From Nitrososphaerales archaeon TH5894 (GTDB taxonomy: Archaea; Thermoproteota; Nitrososphaeria; Nitrososphaerales; Nitrososphaeraceae), in the NCBI GenBank assembly GCA_014523485.1, contig JAATVK010000189.1, positions 1-10,365 of the forward strand: a stretch of DNA of 10,365 bases. Direction: 5' to 3'. The position numbers were made by a program, and so were the translations under genes. Numbering within the stretch: the first letter of the stretch is position 1; every line of letters begins with the position of its first letter. This document shows positions 1 to 6,009 of this stretch, one piece after another. Below the pieces are notes generated by a model. That model was not told where the DNA came from. It worked only from the letters and a program-made list of their open reading frames with translations, and searched no databases.

Positions 1-1
1 A

Positions 2-961
2 GTAACATTGAGTGCCAGTGGTAGTAAAGATCCAGATGGTGAACCACTAAAGTTTGTATGGCGTCAGATTAAACCAATACCAAAAGTTACGATTGAAAAT
101 AACCAAAGTGCAGTAGCTTCTTTTGTTGCTCCAAATGTACAGAAAGATATCAAAATGCAATTTTCAGTAAATGTTCTTGATGGAAACAAAATAAACGGCA
201 AAGCCAACAAGACAGTCAATGTACTCATTAAACAGGTAAATCTTCCTCCTGTAGCTGATGCAGGCAAAAACTTTGTAGCAAATGAAAGCTCTATTGTTAC
301 CTTGAATGGTAATAAAACGAAAGATCCTGATAGACTTGACAAACTAAAATACCTATGGACCCAGGTTGCTGGTAATTTAGTTATAGATATCAAAAATGAA
401 AAGACTATAAAACCATCATTCAAGGTCCCTTTTGTAAAACAAAATAACTCTCTTTATGCATTCAAACTTACAGTTACAGATCCAAAGGGCTTGAATAGTT
501 CAGATACTGTAAATATGACTGTCAGAAAGATTTCAAATATTACAGTAAACCCACCAAATGCGCAGGTTGTCCAAAATTTGATTGTTCAAGAAGGTAAAAA
601 CGCTACACTAAGTGCAGCTAACAGTACAGATCCTGATGCTAAGGAAAAATTATCTTTTCAATGGAAACAAATTAGTGGTCAACCTGTAGTCGATTTAAGA
701 AAAGCAAATTATGCTATAGCTGAATTTGTAGCTCCTGTTGTCGAAGAAAATACCACCTTAAAGTTTAATGTTACTGCTACCAATAAAAAAGGATTGAATG
801 ATACTGCTACTACTTTTGTAAAAATTGCAAATATTCCTGAACAAGGATTCCCAATAATATATGCACTAATTGCAGGAGTAGGTGCGGCCGGAGCTGCAGC
901 TGCAGTGATAATATACAAATTCTTTATGAGAAGACCTTCGGGACCAGGAAGAGCAATATAA
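2..961 (+). CDS. Surface protein with PKD/Ig-like repeats and C-terminal membrane anchor, 5' end outside window
   Basis: This is the C-terminal part of a large cell-surface protein; the reading frame is open through the left window edge. A TTG at position 8 could be taken as a start, but it is simply the Leu of a repeat-initial V-T-L-S-A-S strand, so the true start lies upstream. Counting from that Leu (317 residues), three beta-sandwich repeats of about 100 residues are visible. Each has a D-P-D turn (residues 8, 107, 208) followed by a core Trp (18, 117, 219) and ends in a T-V-x-V-like strand. The PKD/REJ-like type is inferred from this pattern. Residues 281-304 form one Ala/Gly/Ile-rich transmembrane helix followed by a short basic tail (K-F-F-M-R-R), so the repeats face outward. 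About a dozen N-x-S/T sequons suggest N-glycosylation. Such proteins in archaea usually act in envelope structure or adhesion; the exact role is unknown. A T-rich stretch follows the TAA stop. Confidence 0.88.
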   Translation, partial: VTLSASGSKDPDGEPLKFVWRQIKPIPKVTIENNQSAVASFVAPNVQKDIKMQFSVNVLDGNKINGKANKTVNVLIKQVNLPPVADAGKNFVANESSIVTLNGNKTKDPDRLDKLKYLWTQVAGNLVIDIKNEKTIKPSFKVPFVKQNNSLYAFKLTVTDPKGLNSSDTVNMTVRKISNITVNPPNAQVVQNLIVQEGKNATLSAANSTDPDAKEKLSFQWKQISGQPVVDLRKANYAIAEFVAPVVEENTTLKFNVTATNKKGLNDTATTFVKIANIPEQGFPIIYALIAGVGAAGAAAAVIIYKFFMRRPSGPGRAI

Positions 962-992
962 TTTCTTAAATTATACTCTTTTATTTTATTTC
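961..992 (+). terminator. T-rich transcription end of the PKD protein gene
   Basis: Runs of T broken by few other bases begin directly after the stop codon (about 962-992). Archaeal RNA polymerase terminates at T-tracts without needing a hairpin, so this is a plausible terminator. It is only modestly richer in T than the surrounding AT-rich DNA. Confidence 0.35.
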
Positions 993-1405
993 ATAATATA
1001 TATTCAGATACTATGATAATAAAGAAAAGATAGAACACTAGCTATAAATAAGAAACAGGAATGGTTGTCAGACTTTTGATCTAATTTCTTTACAATTCTC
1101 TAATGGGATTATTGTTATATGTTTGGCGGCTATTACTAATTTGATAGATTCAGAGATAAACAAATTGTTTAACAAAATCAAATGGAGGAGAATATCATAA
1201 AAGTAAAAATAGAACAAAAGAAGATAGAAGGAATAACAAAATACATTATTATCAAATGAATAATTTATTTTATTTTTTAAATTATATTATAATATAAAGG
1301 TCAGAATTGATTATTGTTTTAATTAACGATAATTTGAAATTTATCTTTTGATTTTTTTACTTTTTATAGTAAATTATAATAATTAGTTCTTGTAGTATTT
1401 TTCTA
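962..1405. other. 444-base spacer with one coding-like open stretch
   Basis: No gene with a start codon is supported here. The plus frame ending at TAA 1198-1200 is open from about 1048. It reads as a polar-hydrophobic-basic segment (for example S-N-G-I-I-V-I-C-L-A-A-I-T-N) but has no ATG or GTG at its beginning. A four-T run at 1074-1077 separates it from another short open stretch in the neighbouring frame, as a one-base indel would. It may be a decayed small membrane-protein gene or chance. From 1255 to 1380 the DNA is almost pure A/T. Confidence 0.3.
1374..1380 (+). promoter_or_regulatory. Possible box A (TATA) for the acidic exported protein gene
   Basis: The stretch TTATAAT is centred about 29 bases before the TTG start at 1406. 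This is the spacing expected for an archaeal TATA box driving a leaderless or nearly leaderless transcript. The whole neighbourhood is AT-rich, so several alternative boxes exist. Confidence 0.35.
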
Positions 1406-1843
1406 TTGAAATATGCTAAATCAATAATTACTGGCACACTAATTATTTCCATTTTAATAATGTTCTACCCCTCTTATTCTTATTCTTATTCTTATTCTTA
1501 TTCAGTTTTTAATTATAATCTGGAAGAGAAAAATAATAACTCTCAATTATTAAACAAAATAATAGAACCCACCATTAATTATGTTAGCTTAGAGAAAGTT
1601 GATATCGATATTGATGATCAAGACGTGGCATGTTTTGAAAATGATGATGATGAAATAGTATGTCTTGATAAGGATGATCTAGACAGTAATGATCTTGATG
1701 ATCTTCTTAATTTTAATGATCTTGATGATCTAAATTTTAATGATAATGATGATCTAGAATGTTTTGAAAATGATGATGATGAAACAGTATGTTTTGATAA
1801 AAATGCTATAAATAATGATGATTCAGTATTTAATATTGATTGA
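1406..1843 (+). CDS. Small exported, Asp-rich protein with two Cys-x9-Cys acidic repeats
   Basis: I do not recognise a named family. The only start in the frame is TTG at 1406, because an in-frame stop lies at 1370-1372. It is supported because it gives a proper signal peptide: basic start M-K-Y-A-K, then a hydrophobic core at residues 7-20. Residues 23-33 are an alternating Ser-Tyr tract encoded by a perfect hexanucleotide repeat. The mature part is extremely acidic: from residue 65 onward Asp, Glu and Asn dominate. Two copies of C-F-E-N-D-D-D-E-x-V-C occur, with Cys at 76/86 and 119/129. Asp/Leu-rich D-L-D-D-L and F-N-D repeats lie between them. This invites Ca2+ or other cation binding and disulfide pairing outside the cell, which is inference only. 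It ends in TGA, unlike the TAA used by the other genes here. Confidence 0.72.
   Translation: MKYAKSIITGTLIISILIMFYPSYSYSYSYSYSVFNYNLEEKNNNSQLLNKIIEPTINYVSLEKVDIDIDDQDVACFENDDDEIVCLDKDDLDSNDLDDLLNFNDLDDLNFNDNDDLECFENDDDETVCFDKNAINNDDSVFNID
1472..1501 (+). repeat. Five tandem copies of a 6-base unit TCTTAT
   Basis: Five exact copies of TCTTAT lie inside the acidic protein gene, encoding Ser-Tyr pairs just after the signal-peptide core. Because the unit is six bases, gain or loss of copies keeps the reading frame. Copy-number change would therefore alter length rather than switch the gene off. Confidence 0.95.
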
Positions 1844-1909
1844 CAGTTAATGTTACAGCAAATTGGTAGAGGGTCAACGTTTACATTCAGTCTACAAGTA
1901 AAATATTAA
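1844..1909 (+). pseudogene. Histidine-kinase C-terminal tail remnant
   Basis: Directly after the TGA of the acidic protein gene, and in the same frame, 21 sense codons run to TAA at 1907-1909. They contain I-G-R-G-S-T-F-T-F-S-L-Q-V. This matches the G2-box end of sensor histidine kinases of the HATPase_c family, where G-x-G-S-T-F-x-F-x-L-P is typical. No N, G1 or F boxes lie upstream, because that DNA encodes the unrelated acidic protein. The piece is therefore either a leftover of a broken kinase gene or a chance match. The motif is short, so confidence is limited. Confidence 0.4.
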
Positions 1910-2948
1910 TAATTTCGAGCTTCGATTTGATATATGGACTAAATTGAACTTAGTTGATTCTCTTAATGCATCAATACTTTTATATAACTTTCAACCAATT
2001 TTTTGTTAGTAGGACAAATAGTTTGTACTTATATTAACTGAGAATTGTATTGAAATTCTATACCATTTCACCTAACCGGCGTTATAATATCTAATAAGAT
2101 ATTAGATCAATTCCTTTTTCATAAATTTTTATTTATTTGGTTATTTATAACTATAAACATAATTATATTTATTATTGCCAATAAAGAGATTAATATTTAG
2201 GAAATCTGAACTTTGAGTTACTTTTATCACTTTCATATATATTAATTATGAATAAACTAATCTACATATTTTTTTTATTAGTTAAAATATCATTTATAAA
2301 AGATATAAGGTAAAATTGAGAAAAGCAACATATTATAAAATTTTTAGATAACTTTATTTAATTATATTGTAAAATATTAGTAAGGGGTTCTGTTTGGAGT
2401 TCTTTGGACTGAAAAAACCAAACTAGAGGACATGTCTCTTTCATGAGCCTCACTGAACCTCCTGTTTTGTTACTTTAAGAGCCTAATTATATCCTGATTT
2501 ATTAATAAAAATTAATTAATTAATTATTAAATCAATTTCATATAATTTGATAATAATAAAAGCGAGATATAAGGTAGTGGTAGAAAAATCGTACTACATT
2601 CAGGACTTTATTTCGGATCAACTTCCTTAATATGTTACTGATTTAATAGTTATATCCCAACTTTAGCCAATTTGATCCACCTTTTCCAAATTAGGTAAGC
2701 TATAATTTTTAATATTTATATCTATATCAGGTCAACTGCTATTTTCATGCATGAAATAGAGATGATAAAATACAATTTCGTTCAGTAAAGGGATATAACA
2801 AAAAAGTATTGAATCTTCGATAAGAATAAGATCAATCTAATACTAAATTATCATTTTTTAAGCTTAATCATTATAGCTGATGTTCATGATATATCGAGTA
2901 GGAGATATAGAACCCAAATATTTTGATATACCTTATTTTTTTATTTTT
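1910..2948. other. About 1 kb of AT-rich DNA without a supported gene
   Basis: No convincing gene is seen. Two stretches stand out from the A/T background. One at about 2380-2475 is described separately. In the other, at about 2520-2627, a plus frame stays open to TAA 2625-2627. It reads as I-K-A-R-Y-K-V-V-V-E-K-S-Y-Y and then an acidic-polar end, with only a TTG as possible start. This could be a gene scrap. The rest, including 2100-2380 and 2690-2948, is simple AT-rich sequence with many stops on both strands. Confidence 0.3.
2358..2453 (-). other. Possible micro-ORF preceded by a Shine-Dalgarno-like GGAGGT
   Basis: Read on the minus strand, GGAGGT (2457-2462) precedes a GTG at 2453 by three bases and an in-frame ATG at 2444 by twelve. 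The frame stays open to TAA at 2358-2360. The peptide would have 28 residues from the ATG and begins M-K-E-T-C-P-L-V-W-F-F-Q. Base composition here is markedly less AT-rich than the flanks. The interval also holds inverted pieces: GTTTGG/CCAAAC, and an ACATGT core flanked by GAG and CTC. It could be a micro-protein gene, a remnant of a larger gene (other frames here are also open) or a structured RNA. None is established. Confidence 0.22.
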
Positions 2949-3446
2949 TTATATTTTATTTCCATGTTTTTCATTCCAATGTTTTATAAAATACTCAATT
3001 AAAGGTTCAAAATCAGTTCTTGTTAAATTTTCCTTTTTAGATGTATTCTTTGAAATCTTGGCAAATTTATGTGCGTACTTTATACAGCTCCAGCATCCAA
3101 CAAACGGAATTAAAAAGGCTAAATAATATCCATTATATCTTCCAGAAAATTTCCATGCTTCACCTACAATACAATACTTTGAATCTTGCTCAATCATGAA
3201 TTTGTCTAATCTATCCAAGCCTAAAGATAACTTTTTAGACCATATAGGACATAATTCATTAAATGTAATGGATTCAGTTACAACGCCTTTTGATGCTAAC
3301 TCCACGTGTTTATTTTCTTTCAAGCCAGCTTTATTGATATTATTACTTGTCCGATGAGAAAAAGTATTTTTAGGTAAACTATTCCTTATCTTCATAATAT
3401 ATAGTTGAATACATATACTATAATGATTATTATACTTCGGTCCCAT
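2949..3446 (-). CDS. Unrecognised 165-residue protein with a CxxC motif
   Basis: I do not recognise the family. The ATG at 3446 is chosen because a TATA-like box lies about 28 bases ahead and AGGAAG (3451-3456) lies four bases ahead. An in-frame ATG at 3395 (residue 18) is a possible shorter start. The first 50 residues are polar, basic and Asn-rich. From residue 90 to the end the protein looks like a folded domain. It has C92, then a G-E-A-W-K-F-S-G-R-Y-N-G-Y-Y segment, a short hydrophobic stretch L-A-F-L-I-P-F-V-G, C118-W-S-C121, H126, and a Lys-rich amphipathic C-terminal part with H156 and H161. C92, C118, C121 and H126 could bind a metal, or the CxxC could be redox active; both are inference. 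The hydrophobic stretch is too short to be a clear membrane helix. It stands alone on the minus strand with about 1 kb of near-empty DNA on each side. Confidence 0.78.
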   Translation of the reverse strand: MGPKYNNHYSICIQLYIMKIRNSLPKNTFSHRTSNNINKAGLKENKHVELASKGVVTESITFNELCPIWSKKLSLGLDRLDKFMIEQDSKYCIVGEAWKFSGRYNGYYLAFLIPFVGCWSCIKYAHKFAKISKNTSKKENLTRTDFEPLIEYFIKHWNEKHGNKI

Positions 3447-3470
3447 TTTTCTTCCTATATTTCTCTTTTT

Positions 3471-3478
3471 TTATTAAA
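3471..3478 (-). promoter_or_regulatory. Box A (TATA) for the CxxC protein gene
   Basis: On the minus strand this reads TTTAATAA, centred about 28 bases ahead of the ATG at 3446. It fits an archaeal TATA box. Transcription would begin at or within a few bases of the start codon. Confidence 0.5.
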
Positions 3479-3745
3479 TCTCAGGTATACCTTGATACAA
3501 ACAAAGAAAAAACAATAATTCCCTTAAATACTTAGTGGGTTAAGATAACTAATTATCTGACGTAATCTCCTTAATTAACATCATATGTTGTATCCGACCA
3601 TGCCTATTACTCTTCATATCTTAGAGAAGTATCATGAATTAGATACCTATGCTAGTGAATTAATATAATCTAAAGAAATAAAAAATGAAATATAGAATGG
3701 TTGCTCTTGATATAAACATAGAGACTTGTAAAATACCTCACTGAA

Positions 3746-3835
3746 TTACTGATTTTCGTCTAGTCTGAATTTAGAATATTTATTTAATGCATCATAAAAT
3801 TCAGAAATACGCTTGGAAGTTCTAATGATGCCAAC
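3746..3835 (-). pseudogene. Coding-like C-terminal scrap (R-T-S-K-R-I-S-E-F-Y-D-A-L)
   Basis: A 29-codon minus-strand frame ending in TAA (3746-3748) encodes I-I-R-T-S-K-R-I-S-E-F-Y-D-A-L-N-K-Y-S-K and a short polar end. It uses codons such as AAG, CGT, GAC and CAG that are unusual for the surrounding non-coding DNA. It begins right after an in-frame TGA, without a start codon. It resembles the amphipathic C-terminal helix of some soluble protein, but I cannot name one. It is most likely a gene relic. Confidence 0.28.
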
Positions 3836-3996
3836 TCAAGGCTAGAACTTATTTTTACACTATTACTTTATAGCCAACAAAATAAATTTTAATATTATAT
3901 ACTTATATTTTATTGCTTTAAAGTGATCCAATAATTAATATGAATTTATATTATTATAATACAATATTTAAATAATTTTAAATGTTATTTTATGAC

Positions 3997-4095
3997 TTAT
4001 TGGACTCTTATTTTAGCACCACTAACATTGTTTCTCCCTCCTATGAATATATATACACCAGGGTTACATATTATCTGAATATTCTTAAAATAATT
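3997..4095 (-). pseudogene. Coding-like C-terminal scrap (G-G-R-N-N-V-S-G-A-K-I-R-V-Q)
   Basis: The minus-strand frame is open for 32 sense codons between TAA 4096-4098 and TAA 3997-3999, without a start codon. It reads P-G-V-Y-I-F-I-G-G-R-N-N-V-S-G-A-K-I-R-V-Q, which looks like the last two beta strands of an extracellular domain. The opposite strand in the same codon register is also open from ATG 3982 to TAG 4102 (40 residues). The minus reading is preferred for its amino-acid pattern only. Confidence 0.28.
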
Positions 4096-4334
4096 TTAAT
4101 TTAGTTTCTGGTAAAAAAACTAAATACAAGATAATTGATATCATTAGATCGAAGATTAAATTTATAAAAATTATAACATCAAATTCGATAGGTGAATGGA
4201 CAATAAGAATTTAATATATATTCCAAGTAAATAGGCATATATTATTATAAATATTTTATTCATTAACTTTAAAAACAATAACCTATGAATTGTATTTGTA
4301 ATATAGTGTCATGTATATAATTATATAATTAAGT

Positions 4335-4373
4335 GGGAGATGGGTATTAAAACCCATGCACAAGTTTTCTCCC
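4335..4373. repeat. Nested inverted repeat (two stacked stems)
   Basis: The outer arms GGGAGA (4335-4340) and TCTCCC (4368-4373) enclose an inner pair, ATGGGT (4340-4345) and ACCCAT (4352-4357), with a six-base loop ATTAAA. The G/C content of the arms is unusual in this region. It sits at the 3' edge (minus-strand sense) of the decayed repeat copy. It could be a transcription-related hairpin, or the edge of whatever unit was duplicated. Confidence 0.55.
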
Positions 4374-4590
4374 AATGGCTTTGTAATGGTAAATGTAATA
4401 TTTCTAATCTAAATGATTTATTATAGCTTTTGGTATTTTATCTTATATTATTATCATAGAAGAAAGATGAATAAAAAACTAGTTTATTATTATTGAAACT
4501 AAAATAGTAAGATTTTCCCGAATTGATTTATCAATATATATTAGAAAAGCAAATATTAAGAATCATTCACTTATCTAATTTAGGAATCAT
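4345..4590 (-). pseudogene. Decayed copy of the small ORF at 7897-8115
   Basis: This stretch aligns to 7915-8156 at a constant offset of 3,570 bases over about 190 bases with no net indel. Identical blocks include the 20 bases at 4445-4464 (8015-8034). Read on the minus strand in the frame equivalent to the preserved copy, it gives Y-S-S-F-F-Y-D-N-N-I, then S-F-R-L-E-I-L-H-L-P-L-Q-S and T-C-A. These match the other copy, but stop codons interrupt the frame after the Y-D-N-N-I-R segment and as a tandem TGA-TAA further upstream. An extra T after the TGTGCA shifts the last residues. It is therefore a pseudogene relative to that ORF, whatever the ORF's function. Confidence 0.6.
4355..4590. repeat. 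Dispersed repeat, copy 1
   Basis: This is the first of two diverged direct copies in the window; the second lies at 7925-8156 in the same orientation. The match begins around the CATGCACAAGTT segment and fades just past ATTCAC (4565-4570). No short flanking target duplications or terminal inverted repeats shared by both copies are apparent, so a transposition origin is not shown. Confidence 0.7.
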
Positions 4591-4624
4591 ATTCTCTTAT
4601 ATGGTTTAGAATTGTAGTAATGTG

Positions 4625-4825
4625 CTAATAGTTCATAGGTAATCTTGAATAATGATTTAATAGGTCCTCTAGTTTAATGGGCACTTTGGTAACAGAACCT
4701 TTCTCAATCCATTGCATTTTTTCATATAGATCAATAGTACAAGGATAGATAGGCCAACTATAATATTTATGATTATAGCAAATGCCCAACTGAGGATAAG
4801 AAATACGGATGTAAAAAATACCCAT
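4625..4825 (-). CDS. Doubtful 66-residue protein
   Basis: A small minus-strand frame starts at ATG 4825 and ends in TAG at 4625. I do not recognise it. The first half is rich in Tyr, Ile, Pro and Cys (Y-P-Q-L-G-I-C-Y, Y-S-W-P-I-Y-P-C). The second half is amphipathic and charged (L-Y-E-K-M-Q-W-I-E-K-G, I-K-L-E-D-L-L). A TATA-like CTATAAA, read on the minus strand as TTTATAG, lies about 35 bases ahead of the ATG. It is followed on the same strand by the decayed repeat copy, so it could be the upstream part of the same dead gene. It might also be a genuine small protein or chance. Confidence 0.35.
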   Translation of the reverse strand: MGIFYIRISYPQLGICYNHKYYSWPIYPCTIDLYEKMQWIEKGSVTKVPIKLEDLLNHYSRLPMNY

Positions 4826-5491
4826 TTGAATTATTCTTTGTAAGTTCAGTAGAATTCTATAAACATAATATAACGATAAAGTTAGAGATTAAAATAGAGA
4901 TAAAACCAGTTGCTCAAGGACCACTATGCCCAACGGGCGGACAGGGAATACGTGATATCGTTTCAGTTAGTCCAAAGGTTGCAGGGTAATCCAGGAATTA
5001 ACGGTTAAATGTTCACTAGGTACCCAATTAAATATTGAATACTATATTCAGAAAGCAATAGTATAACCTACAACATCCCACAGATCTTTCTTCAGAAGCC
5101 ACCTCTTCCCTTCTCTGATTGAGTAATTACAACAATTAGAGAAGATTATGATCTGATATGGTAGGATCTTTTCAAGCTTTAGATTAACCCACACCAAATA
5201 GTAATGCCTGGTTGGCTCGATCTCTTGGATCTTCACTTGCAATAGCAATAGAAGTTAATTGCTTCGATAACCAATAATTTTAATATTTATATTCATATGT
5301 TTTAAATTATTTAATTATTTATTGTTTAGTTTCAGAGGATGATAACTATTAGTGAAATCTTCTTCACCACCTAATTTCTTTATTGGGTTCTAAGTTAGGA
5401 ATAATGTGTATTCATATTCACCTTAATGTAAACGAATCAAAATAAAGAAATTTTTTATTATATTGTTATTTGATTATATTATTAGTATAAT
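4826..5491. other. 666-base spacer with two composition islands
   Basis: No gene is supported with confidence. About 4905-5035 is clearly less AT-rich than its surroundings and contains a GCCC-AAC-GGGC hairpin (4928-4938). Both strands carry protein-like open pieces there. The plus frame ending at TAA 4987-4989 has no start codon and includes P-L-C-P-T-G-G-Q-G-I-R-D-I. The minus strand has a frame ending in R-I-P-C-P-P-V-G-H-S-G-P. About 5060-5275 is similar: the minus frame 5187-5279 reads S-K-Q-L-T-S-I-A-I-A-S-E-D-P-R-D-R-A-N-Q and stops at 5184. A minus frame of 66 residues from a TTG (5048-5248) overlaps it. A decayed gene or a structured RNA would both fit. Confidence 0.35.
5454..5463 (+). 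promoter_or_regulatory. Possible box A with purine-rich BRE for the one-helix membrane protein gene
   Basis: TTTATTATAT is centred about 33 bases ahead of the ATG at 5492 and is preceded by AATAAAGAAA, which resembles a TFB recognition element. The spacing predicts a leader of only a few bases. Confidence 0.4.
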
Positions 5492-5947
5492 ATGGCTACT
5501 AGTACTACATTATTTCCAACAGAATTTATCTATCTTCTTACTGTTTATTATACAGGTGCATTACTTGTCTCCGTTGTCGTATTGTTAGTTACTATTAAAA
5601 AGAATCGATTCGAAGGAGAGTATCAATTATATGCAAGAATTCTTGATTCCCGAACTAAACTTCAAAATACTGATGTCTTCACTAAAATGGCTAAGGAGAG
5701 TTCACTTTATATTGAGAGGTTTAAGTTAGTCGATGAACCACAAGAATACTATACTATAATATCATTAACAGATACAATTGAATTTATTTATAGAATTCAC
5801 AAAAAGAAAATGATTGATAAGGAACTATGGCAAAGGTGGGAATATCATGCAAAAGGTATGATGACCATTCCAAAATTTAAAAAAGTCTGGGATGCAACAA
5901 AGAAATTTCATACTCGTGATTTTGTTAATTTTATGGATTCCTTATAA
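5492..5947 (+). CDS. Small membrane protein with one N-terminal helix and a cytosolic helical domain
   Basis: The 151-residue protein has one clear transmembrane helix (residues 13-35, rich in Leu, Val and Tyr), followed by a basic K-K-N-R stop-transfer. This predicts an outside N-terminus and inside C-terminal domain. The rest is helical and charged, including I-E-F-I-Y-R-I-H-K-K-K-M-I-D and L-W-Q-R-W-E-Y-H-A-K-G-M-M, and ends in W-D-A-T-K-K-F-H-T-R-D-F. This overall arrangement recalls DUF4760-like proteins, which have an N-terminal helix followed by an E-x-x-x-x-L-x-x-x-x-x-I-D-x-x-L-x-x-x-x type domain. That is a resemblance from memory and not a firm assignment. The ATG at 5492 is favoured because it places the TATA-like box at the usual distance. 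It has no close neighbour on the same strand and is likely transcribed alone. Confidence 0.8.
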   Translation: MATSTTLFPTEFIYLLTVYYTGALLVSVVVLLVTIKKNRFEGEYQLYARILDSRTKLQNTDVFTKMAKESSLYIERFKLVDEPQEYYTIISLTDTIEFIYRIHKKKMIDKELWQRWEYHAKGMMTIPKFKKVWDATKKFHTRDFVNFMDSL

Positions 5948-6009
5948 TAACTTACAAATTAGATAGCAACCTAAAGGAATGATATAGTTCCTCCTGTATA
6001 CCTGAATTA

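Larger units (their letters stand above)
3480..4334. other. Gene-poor region with two coding-like scraps on the minus strand
   Basis: No intact gene is supported in this 855-base stretch. Two minus-strand open pieces read like the ends of real proteins and are listed separately (3746-3835 and 3997-4095). The remainder is AT-rich with frequent stops. Short inverted repeats such as AACAT-cat-ATGTT (3577-3589) occur, but they are no more than expected in DNA of this composition. Confidence 0.4.

Noticed and set aside
8-10. TTG as the start codon of the first gene
   Set aside because: The frame is open to the window edge and the codon falls inside a domain strand, so the gene starts upstream.
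64-423. Minus-strand open frame opposite the PKD protein
   Set aside because: It is a shadow of a well-supported gene, with no promoter and hydrophobic low-pattern content.
709-918. Minus-strand Ala-rich frame near the end of the PKD gene
   Set aside because: It mirrors the Ala/Gly-rich transmembrane segment codons on the plus strand.
2923-3126. Plus-strand 67-residue open frame
   Set aside because: It is antisense to the 165-residue minus-strand protein and begins in a T-run that gives a spurious Phe/Ile-rich start.
3982-4104. 40-codon plus-strand frame from ATG 3982
   Set aside because: It is antisense, in the same codon register, to the more protein-like minus-strand scrap; neither can be called a gene.
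5048-5248. 66-residue minus-strand frame from a TTG
   Set aside because: The start is weak and there is no convincing promoter; an overlapping frame in the same island looks more protein-like, so I mention it only within the spacer entry.
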